Assembly: GCA_030605765.1 (NCBI GenBank)
Contig: JAUWHP010000009.1
Location: 1-47,895, forward strand
Direction of reading: 5' to 3'
Source: Dehalococcoidia bacterium
Lineage (GTDB): Bacteria > Chloroflexota > Dehalococcoidia > GIF9 > AB-539-J10
DNA: 47,895 bases
Part shown: positions 42,466 through 47,895 of the stretch, in pieces
Layout: each line of letters opens with the position of its first letter
Numbering within the stretch: position 1 is the stretch's first letter
Position numbers and translations under genes: made by a program
Notes under the pieces: model-generated
The model's input: the letters and a program-made list of their open reading frames with translations, nothing else
What the model was told of the DNA's origin: nothing
Database searches by the model: none

Positions 42466-42520
42466 GACAAAAACCAAAAGGCCAAAACCCATAGGCTTCA
42501 CTTGCTCAAGGGGAAAACTT

Positions 42521-43468
42521 TTGCCAAAGCAACCTAGAATGCATTTACCATCGGGAGATAGAAGATTAGGGCTTATATCGAGCATCAATTTGCGTGATCC
42601 TAAAACTTGCACCTTAGTAGGGCTTGTCATCAACGTAATTCTGGCAATTTTTAAGATGCTCGCCGGTATACTCGGTTTCAGCTATGCCATGATAGCCGAC
42701 GCCATTAACTCTATCTCCGATTGCTTGGCCACAGGGATTGTTTATATAAGCCTACGGATTGGAGAAAAACCAGCGGATGAGAGCCATCCTTACGGGCATG
42801 CCAACGCAGTGACTATCGCTGCCTTTCTAGTCGCCCTCATAATCCTTGGTACCGGAGTCTTTGTTGGCGTTTCTGCTGTTCACCTCATTGCCGATAAGCA
42901 TCTCGAAACTCCAGCTATGATTGCTTTGGCAGCGGCTGTTGCTTCCATAGTTATAAAAGAGGGACTGTTTCGTTATACACTCAAGGTAGGGAAAAGAAAC
43001 AATAACCCTGCTGTTATTGCCAATGCCTGGGATCACCGCTCGGATGCTTACTCCTCGGTGGCTGTTTTAGCCGGTATACTTGGAGCCAGATTGGGTTTCC
43101 AATATTTAGACCCTGTAGCCGGCCTTGTTGTTTCCGGCTTCATTGTGAAGATGTCCATTTCTCTCCTGCGTCCAAATATTGGGATCTTGATGGATGAAAG
43201 ACCAAAGTCAGCAGTTCTGGATCGAATTAGAGCCACTGCCCTGGAGGTTGGAGGAATTAAGGCAATTGATAGCCTCAGGGTGCATCGCCGTGGTTCTACC
43301 TACACTATTGATATGGAAATAGCTGTGGATAGCAGACTCACCGTGGAGCAAAGTCATGAGGTAGCCGCTGAAGTAAAAAGCAGACTCCTGAGTGGGATTG
43401 AGCATGTCCAGGATGTTATGGTCCATGTTAACCCTTATCAGCCAGGGCAGACCTCAGGAAAGAAGTGA
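42521..43468 (+). CDS. Cation diffusion facilitator (CDF) transporter
   Basis: Exports divalent metal (zinc, iron, manganese or cobalt) by proton exchange. The 315 residues have six membrane helices and a C-terminal cytoplasmic ferredoxin-like domain. Metal-site motifs are IADAINSISD in helix 2, HPYGHANA after it, and AWDHRSDAYSS in helix 5. The C-terminal domain has IDSLRVHRRG and VMVHVNPYQPG. TTG 42521 has AAGGGG 6 bp upstream and is preferred; ATG 42539 has no ribosome-binding site. Located next to arsenic genes, its metal is not determinable. Confidence 0.9.
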   Translation: MPKQPRMHLPSGDRRLGLISSINLRDPKTCTLVGLVINVILAIFKMLAGILGFSYAMIADAINSISDCLATGIVYISLRIGEKPADESHPYGHANAVTIAAFLVALIILGTGVFVGVSAVHLIADKHLETPAMIALAAAVASIVIKEGLFRYTLKVGKRNNNPAVIANAWDHRSDAYSSVAVLAGILGARLGFQYLDPVAGLVVSGFIVKMSISLLRPNIGILMDERPKSAVLDRIRATALEVGGIKAIDSLRVHRRGSTYTIDMEIAVDSRLTVEQSHEVAAEVKSRLLSGIEHVQDVMVHVNPYQPGQTSGKK

Positions 43469-43533
43469 ACCAAGTCAAAAACTATTCGCCTTAAGAGAAA
43501 AGCAGTGGAACAAAATGCTCGAGATAGGCAAGA

Positions 43534-43577
43534 TTGGAGGAACAGACCAGCACTGTGGCTAGAAAATTAACCTCCAA
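43534..43577 (+). other. Hairpin in the thi4 upstream region
   Basis: TTGGAGG (43534-43540) and CCTCCAA (43571-43577) are perfect inverted repeats enclosing 30 nt. It lies 45 bp before the thi4 start. The conserved TPP-riboswitch core was looked for and not found. Confidence 0.35.
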
Positions 43578-43621
43578 GAAGTGTATACTAATCGAGTTAT
43601 CTCAATTTAGGCGCTTCTCGA

Positions 43622-44395
43622 ATGGATGAAGTCGTTATTTCCAGGGCTATAACGGAAAGCTATATAAAAGACCTGCTTGAGGCAATGGAGCTTGATGTAG
43701 CCATCGTGGGCGCTGGCCCGGCAGGGTTGACTGCTGCTTACTATATGGCAAAAGGAGGGATTAAAACAGCCATATTTGAAAGGAAGTTAAGCATCGGGGG
43801 TGGTATATGGGGAGGTGGCATGATGTTCAACAAAATCGTGGTTCAGGACGAGGGTAAGGAAATTTTAGATGAATTTGGCATTACCACCACTGAATATCAG
43901 CGGGGCTATTATGTCGCCAATGCTATAGAATTAGCCTCAACCCTCTGTTCTCTAGCTGTAAAGGCTGGAGCAAAGATATTCAATCTAATCAGTGTTGAGG
44001 ATGTGGTCATCAGGGAGGCTGATAAGGTTAGCGGGCTGGTGTTAAACTGGAGCTCTGTTCCTCTAGCGAATTTACATGTTGACCCTTTGGCCATGAGGTC
44101 AAAATTGGTGATAGATGCCACTGGGCATGATTGTGAAATTTGCCGTCTGGTCACTAAGAAGACAGGAGGAAGATTAAGAACTGCGACTGGAAATATAATT
44201 GGTGAAAAATCAATGTGGGCTGAGGTGGCTGAAAGGGAGGTTATTGAGAACACCAGGGAGGTTTACCCCGGGTTGATAGTTGCTGGCATGGCCGCCGCTG
44301 CTGTCTTCGGCTCTCCAAGAATGGGGCCGATATTTGGCGGCATGCTGTTATCCGGCAGAAAGGCAGCTAAATTGGCTGTAGAGTTGTTAAAATAA
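43622..44395 (+). CDS. thi4: Thi4-type ADP-thiazole synthase, sulfide-dependent form
   Basis: Makes the thiazole precursor of thiamine from NAD and glycine. The 257 residues have the FAD/NAD dinucleotide fold [18 protein letters not shown], the [17 protein letters not shown] segment and the C-terminal [25 protein letters not shown]. The sulfur-donor Cys of yeast Thi4 is replaced by His152 in LHVDPL, as in the archaeal enzymes that use free sulfide many times. This predicts a catalytic, sulfide-using enzyme and a sulfide-rich habitat. Some archaeal relatives are ribose-1,5-bisphosphate isomerases by annotation error. It is 51 bp before the DUF39 gene. Confidence 0.92.
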   Translation: MDEVVISRAITESYIKDLLEAMELDVAIVGAGPAGLTAAYYMAKGGIKTAIFERKLSIGGGIWGGGMMFNKIVVQDEGKEILDEFGITTTEYQRGYYVANAIELASTLCSLAVKAGAKIFNLISVEDVVIREADKVSGLVLNWSSVPLANLHVDPLAMRSKLVIDATGHDCEICRLVTKKTGGRLRTATGNIIGEKSMWAEVAEREVIENTREVYPGLIVAGMAAAAVFGSPRMGPIFGGMLLSGRKAAKLAVELLK

Positions 44396-44446
44396 GAGAT
44401 TCTTCACCCAGATGGCTTAGAATAACAGATAGATTGTTAAGAAATT

Positions 44447-45655
44447 ATGTTAAGAACGATTGCTGAAATTAACGAGAAAATTAAAAGAGGAAAGGCGGTG
44501 GTAGTGACTGCTGAAGAGGTGATTGACATTGCCAGGGAGAAAGGTGTACGTAAAGCGGCGGAGGAAATTGATGTAGTTACTACCGGCACTTTCGGCCCTA
44601 TGTGTTCCTCCGGTGTATTCCTCAATTTTGGCCATTCCCAGCCCAAAATAAAGCTCGGTGGCGGCAAGGCTTACCTCAACGATGTTCCGGTCTATACCGG
44701 TCTGGCTGCTGTAGATGTCTTCCTTGGGGCTAACGCTCTACCCGAGGATGACCCCAGAAATAAATTTCATCCCGGCGAATTTAACTACGGTGGTGGACAT
44801 GTTGTTGAAGAGCTGGTGGCAGGAAAAGATGTCAGGCTGGTAGCCATTGCTTACGGCACAGATTGCTATCCCAGAAAAAAGCTGGAAACCTGGGTTAACC
44901 TTAAAGACATCAATAATGCCATCCTGTTTAATATAAGAAACGCCTATCAAAACTATAATGTCGGCGCGAATCTATCAGATCGAACGATTTATACCTATAT
45001 GGGGGTGTTAAAGCCAAATTTAGGCAATGTCCATTACTCTACCTCGGGGCAGCTTTCCCCTCTTCTAAATGACCCTTATTATAAAACTATAGGCGTGGGA
45101 ACAAGAGTGTTCATTGGCGGTGGCATCGGCTATGTTGCCTGGCACGGTACACAACATAACCCCCATGTTCCCCGAGGAGAAAACGGTGTACCCAGAGAGG
45201 GAGCAGGCTCTTTATCGCTCATTGGTGATTTGAAGCAGATGAAACCAGAATGGCTGGTTGGAACGAGCATGCTTGGCTATGGCTGTACACTGACGGTAGG
45301 TATAGGCATCCCCATACCTATACTATCCGAGGAAATCTTGCGCTACACTACTGTAAGCGATGCCGATATTTTTGCTCCCATTGTGGATTACTCCGAAGCT
45401 TATCCTCAAAGAAGGCCAGAAATTATATGCGAGATTAGCTATGCTGAACTTAAAAGCGGCCACGTGAATATCCAAGGAAAAGATGTGCCCACTGCTTCCC
45501 TATCCAGCTACCCTAAAGCGGTAGAGATTGCCAATATCCTGAAAGGCTGGATAGAAAAAGGAGAATTCTTGCTTACAGAGCCGGTGGCTCCTTTGCCTGG
45601 AGTGGAATCAGGTATAACCTTTAAGCCTCTTAAGGAAAGGCCAATAACTGAGTGA
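44447..45655 (+). CDS. DUF39-family L-aspartate semialdehyde sulfurtransferase (homocysteine synthesis)
   Basis: Family shown in methanogens to convert aspartate semialdehyde and sulfide to homocysteine without an acetyl- or succinyl-homoserine step. The 402 residues include TTGTFGPMCSSGVFLNFGHS with C53 and YGTDCYPRKKLETWV with C140, the two conserved cysteines, one of which is expected to hold persulfide sulfur. Glycine-rich IGGGIGYVAWHGTQHNP is also typical. It is followed 4 bp later by its ferredoxin partner. Some DUF39 proteins carry CBS domains; this one does not. It implies direct sulfide assimilation. Confidence 0.9.
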   Translation: MLRTIAEINEKIKRGKAVVVTAEEVIDIAREKGVRKAAEEIDVVTTGTFGPMCSSGVFLNFGHSQPKIKLGGGKAYLNDVPVYTGLAAVDVFLGANALPEDDPRNKFHPGEFNYGGGHVVEELVAGKDVRLVAIAYGTDCYPRKKLETWVNLKDINNAILFNIRNAYQNYNVGANLSDRTIYTYMGVLKPNLGNVHYSTSGQLSPLLNDPYYKTIGVGTRVFIGGGIGYVAWHGTQHNPHVPRGENGVPREGAGSLSLIGDLKQMKPEWLVGTSMLGYGCTLTVGIGIPIPILSEEILRYTTVSDADIFAPIVDYSEAYPQRRPEIICEISYAELKSGHVNIQGKDVPTASLSSYPKAVEIANILKGWIEKGEFLLTEPVAPLPGVESGITFKPLKERPITE

Positions 45656-45659
45656 TAAA

Positions 45660-46070
45660 ATGGATATCTCCAAGAGAATAGTGCTTCACTTCCCCCCCCA
45701 TGTGACGGGGCAGCCAGTTGTTTATCGCCTGGTCAGAGATTTCAACCTCAATTTCAACATTCTTAAGGCTTCAGTGTCGCCTGGCGAAGAGGGGCTGCTG
45801 ATTATGGAACTGAGCGGCGCTCAGAAAAACTATGACAAGGGCATTCAGTATCTCATCGGTGTGGGTGTAAGAATTCAATCACTCTCACAGGATGTAGTTC
45901 GTGATGAAGTCAGGTGCACCCATTGTGGAGCATGCGTCGCCATTTGCCCCAGTGGCGCTTTTTCTCTGGAACCGAAGACCAGGAGGGTGCTCTTTGACCA
46001 TAATAAATGTGTTGTCTGTGGATTATGTGTTAAAGCTTGCCCACCTCGAGCTATGCGATTGTATTTCTAA
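45660..46070 (+). CDS. NIL-domain ferredoxin, partner of the DUF39 enzyme
   Basis: The 136 residues comprise an N-terminal NIL domain (about 1-75, with VLHFPPHVTGQPVVYRLVRDF) and two [4Fe-4S] motifs, CTHCGACVAICPSG and CVVCGLCVKACPP. In methanogens this protein works with the DUF39 sulfurtransferase, probably supplying electrons for sulfur transfer. The stop overlaps the next start region: the UPF0280 ATG follows immediately at 46071. The three genes form a conserved set. Confidence 0.9.
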   Translation: MDISKRIVLHFPPHVTGQPVVYRLVRDFNLNFNILKASVSPGEEGLLIMELSGAQKNYDKGIQYLIGVGVRIQSLSQDVVRDEVRCTHCGACVAICPSGAFSLEPKTRRVLFDHNKCVVCGLCVKACPPRAMRLYF

Positions 46071-46796
46071 ATGTATGAGCCACGAACCTACCGACACTGG
46101 ATCAAAGACAGCGACTTAGTTTCCTTTAATGTAGTAGTAAAGCAAAGCGACTTATACATTCGGGCTCAGCGTAACCTCAATGGCAAAGCTCTCAAATCTG
46201 TGCTAAAGCACCGCGCATCCCTGGAGAAATACATAGAACACCATCCCCTCTTTCTAACCACATTAGAGCCTTACCCGGTGGAAGAAGATGCTCCAGCTAT
46301 AGTTAGAGAAATGTCCAGGGCATCGCAGTTAGCTGGCGTCGGCCCTATGGCAGCGGTAGCTGGTGCCATGGCTGAAGCTGTAGGCAGAGATTTGCTTTCC
46401 TTTTCACCGGAGATAATTGTGAAAAATGGCGGTGATATTTTCCTCAAAATATCACAGAAAAGATTAGTGGGAATTTACGCCGGGCAATCTCCCTTTACAG
46501 GGAAAATTGCCCTGGAAATTAAGCCACAGGAAACGCCTTTAGGCGTATGTACCTCTTCAGCAATCGTAGGGCATTCTCTAAGCCTGGGCAGCGCTGATGC
46601 TGTTATAGCTCTTTCACCATCAACACCTTTAGCTGATGCTACGGCTACCGCTATGGGCAATGTGGTCAGAGATGTAGAAGATATCCCCGGGGCAATCGAG
46701 AAGGCTCAAAAAATAGAGGGGTTACACGGCATAGTTATTATCAAGGGCGACAAGATAGGGATTTGGGGTAAAGTGAAAATTGTGCCTCTTAGCTAG
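46071..46796 (+). CDS. UPF0280-family protein (ApbE-like fold)
   Basis: The 241 residues match UPF0280/COG2122, which is linked by conservation of gene order to the DUF39/NIL-ferredoxin pair and is needed for homocysteine synthesis in methanogens. Signature stretches are MSRASQLAGVGPMAAVAGAMAEAVG, then NGGDIFLKI and the C-terminal GVCTSSAIVGHSLSLGSADAVI. The fold is related to ApbE flavin transferases, but a flavinylation role is unproven. No gap separates it from the ferredoxin gene. Confidence 0.87.
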   Translation: MYEPRTYRHWIKDSDLVSFNVVVKQSDLYIRAQRNLNGKALKSVLKHRASLEKYIEHHPLFLTTLEPYPVEEDAPAIVREMSRASQLAGVGPMAAVAGAMAEAVGRDLLSFSPEIIVKNGGDIFLKISQKRLVGIYAGQSPFTGKIALEIKPQETPLGVCTSSAIVGHSLSLGSADAVIALSPSTPLADATATAMGNVVRDVEDIPGAIEKAQKIEGLHGIVIIKGDKIGIWGKVKIVPLS

Positions 46797-46818
46797 AGTT
46801 GCCATTTATTCCCTACCT

Positions 46819-47784
46819 TCACTTAAACGTACATGGTGAGCAGCGCACCACTGTGAAAACTATACTCTTACTAACCATACTGCCAGCGGCGTCGGACGCT
46901 GTTACCGTAACTGTAACTTCACCCGCCATATCCGGGGCAGTCCAGGTAATCATAGAGCCCTCCCCAGAAATCTCGCCACCGTCAATTTTATCTCCACTGG
47001 CCAACCACTCATAGCTTAGCTCATCGCCATTAGGATCAACAGCAACACACTCAATGTCACAGCTCATTGTTCTCCCGACCTTGTATCCACCATCGTCTTC
47101 TTTCAAATATTCATGTCCTTTGGGGGTAACAATTAAGCTCTCGATGACCGGTGGTGGATTGAGTGCCACACTAACAGTTAGCATTCTCGTCTCCTCCTCA
47201 CCATGGCCATCAATAACTGCAACTGTGATATTACAAAGGCCCGCTGCGTCAGGAGCAGTCCAGGTAACTACTGAACCTGTGCCAGAAATATCGCCTCCAT
47301 CCGCCGACCACTCATAGCTTAGCTCATCGCCATCGGGGTCTTCGGCCTCACACTTAAGTTGACAACTATTTGAAGGTTTAACCCAACCCATATCGGCCAT
47401 CACGCTGGTAATAGCTGGTGGACGGTTGTCCCTCACACTGATAGTTATAGAGTTAGAAGCTTCTCCGTCGTTGCCATCGGTTACCTTGACCATGATGTTA
47501 TAGATACCTTCGGACTCTGGAGCATTCCAGACAACAATAGCTCCATCACCATCTATGTGGCCATTACCAGCCAACCACTCATAGCTCAATTCATCACCAT
47601 CCTCATCTGAAGCAACGCATTCAATTTCACAACTCCCTGAAGGATAAACCGCCTCCAGTATAGATTTCAGGCTGGTGATGGCTGGCTGGTGGTTAGCTGG
47701 GGCGCAACCGGCCACGAGAAAAACAATGGTCACCAGAATAGCCAGACGAGTTATCCATTCTTTCTTAAACAAATCTAATTCCAT
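46819..47784 (-). CDS. Lipoprotein with three tandem Ig-like (PKD/cadherin-like) repeats
   Basis: The 321 residues start with a lipoprotein signal (RLAILVTIVFLVAGC, lipobox LVAGC, acylated Cys27), so it is anchored at the outer face of the cell membrane. Three repeats of about 90 residues follow, each with an ECVA/KCEA strand, DGDELSYEW or NGDELSYEW, and a WTAPD/WNAPE motif, then a VTV/ITV strand. The first Cys in each repeat pairs poorly with others, so disulfides are not clear. ATG 47784 is chosen for AAAGGAG 6 bp upstream; the frame runs to 47859. It converges with UPF0280 22 bp away. Probable adhesin or surface scaffold; no enzymatic motif. Confidence 0.85.
   Translation of the reverse strand: MELDLFKKEWITRLAILVTIVFLVAGCAPANHQPAITSLKSILEAVYPSGSCEIECVASDEDGDELSYEWLAGNGHIDGDGAIVVWNAPESEGIYNIMVKVTDGNDGEASNSITISVRDNRPPAITSVMADMGWVKPSNSCQLKCEAEDPDGDELSYEWSADGGDISGTGSVVTWTAPDAAGLCNITVAVIDGHGEEETRMLTVSVALNPPPVIESLIVTPKGHEYLKEDDGGYKVGRTMSCDIECVAVDPNGDELSYEWLASGDKIDGGEISGEGSMITWTAPDMAGEVTVTVTASDAAGSMVSKSIVFTVVRCSPCTFK
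47004..47600 (-). repeat. Nucleotide-level repeats inside the lipoprotein gene
   Basis: The 27 bases at 47004-47030 recur exactly at 47307-47333, and again with a few changes at 47574-47600. They encode the DELSYEW segment of each Ig-like domain. The near identity of synonymous positions in the first two points to recent duplication or gene conversion. Confidence 0.75.
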
Positions 47785-47895
47785 TCTAACTCCTTTCCTT
47801 CTGATAAACAGGGCCGAAAATCTAGAAATCTGCTCGGGCAAAACACAAATATAATCCAAACCAAGAAATTAGGCAACTCTCATCCTTGGGGCTAG

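Noticed and set aside
43469-43621. TPP riboswitch before thi4
   Set aside because: The conserved CTGAGA and ACCTGAT-type core elements are not present.
1-47895. tRNA, rRNA or CRISPR elements
   Set aside because: I looked in the non-coding gaps for TpsiC-arm-like GTTCGA sites and regularly spaced repeats and found none outside coding regions; the only tandem repeats are within the lipoprotein gene.

Overview
The window reads as a contiguous piece of an anaerobic bacterial chromosome. RNase J, a membrane-anchored FtsK, sigma-70-like promoters and Shine-Dalgarno sites mark it as bacterial. Many of its metabolic genes, however, are of types best known from archaea: a CdhABCDE-style CO dehydrogenase/acetyl-CoA synthase, a V/A-type ATPase, apgM-type phosphoglycerate mutase, UPF0216/DUF61, a Thi4 thiazole synthase and the DUF39/NIL-ferredoxin/UPF0280 set. 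This mixture suggests an uncultured, acetyl-CoA-pathway Chloroflexota (Dehalococcoidia-like) bacterium from sediment or the subsurface. That placement is inference from gene content; no rRNA or tRNA gene is visible.

Layout. 1-7558: housekeeping block (PAC2-family protein cut by the window edge, family-4 uracil-DNA glycosylase, RNase J, FtsK, then convergent apgM and a ROK sugar kinase). 7621-16692: minus-strand V/A-ATPase operon H-I-K-E-C-F-A-B-D ending in a DUF61 gene, behind good promoter matches near 16812-16866. 16693-17388: no intact gene; it holds those promoters and an internally deleted IS256-type transposase relic. 17389-20061: ADP-forming acyl-CoA synthetase fused to a GNAT domain, divergent from the next block. 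20336-32841: acetyl-CoA pathway operon (NuoG-like iron-sulfur protein, acsE, cdhD, cdhA, cdhB, cdhC, cdhE, NuoE-like, NuoF-like, two CooC-like ATPases separated by a frameshifted zinc-ribbon ORF). 33020-35490: stand-alone cyclic-nucleotide-binding-fold protein, DUF3786 protein, and a canonical CooC on the minus strand. 35981-39672: tungsten enzyme block (MoeB/ThiF-like, Rrf2 regulator, aldehyde ferredoxin oxidoreductase, MoaD-like). 39828-43468: arsenic/metal block (arsM, acr3, half-size permease with a cut YHS motif, a 51-residue protein, a CDF transporter). 43622-46796: sulfur/thiamine block (Thi4, DUF39 aspartate-semialdehyde sulfurtransferase, its ferredoxin partner, UPF0280). 46819-47784: lipoprotein with three Ig-like repeats.

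How the parts fit (inference): CODH/ACS makes or cleaves acetyl-CoA; AcsE and the corrinoid protein CdhDE carry the methyl group; the NuoE/NuoF/NuoG-like proteins would link CODH or ferredoxin electrons to NAD(P)H; CooC proteins load nickel; the ADP-forming synthetase next door could convert acetyl-CoA to acetate plus ATP; the ATPase, whose K subunit keeps the sodium-binding residues, would exchange ATP with an ion gradient.

The most unusual points are: a Cys-to-Ser change at an A-cluster ligand of CdhC (Ser202); a missing His ligand in the NuoG-like protein (Leu104); loss of the signature lysine in two CooC-like ATPases (Arg10 in both); a CX3C spacing in the NuoF C-terminal ferredoxin motif; and a DUF61 gene at the end of the ATPase operon.
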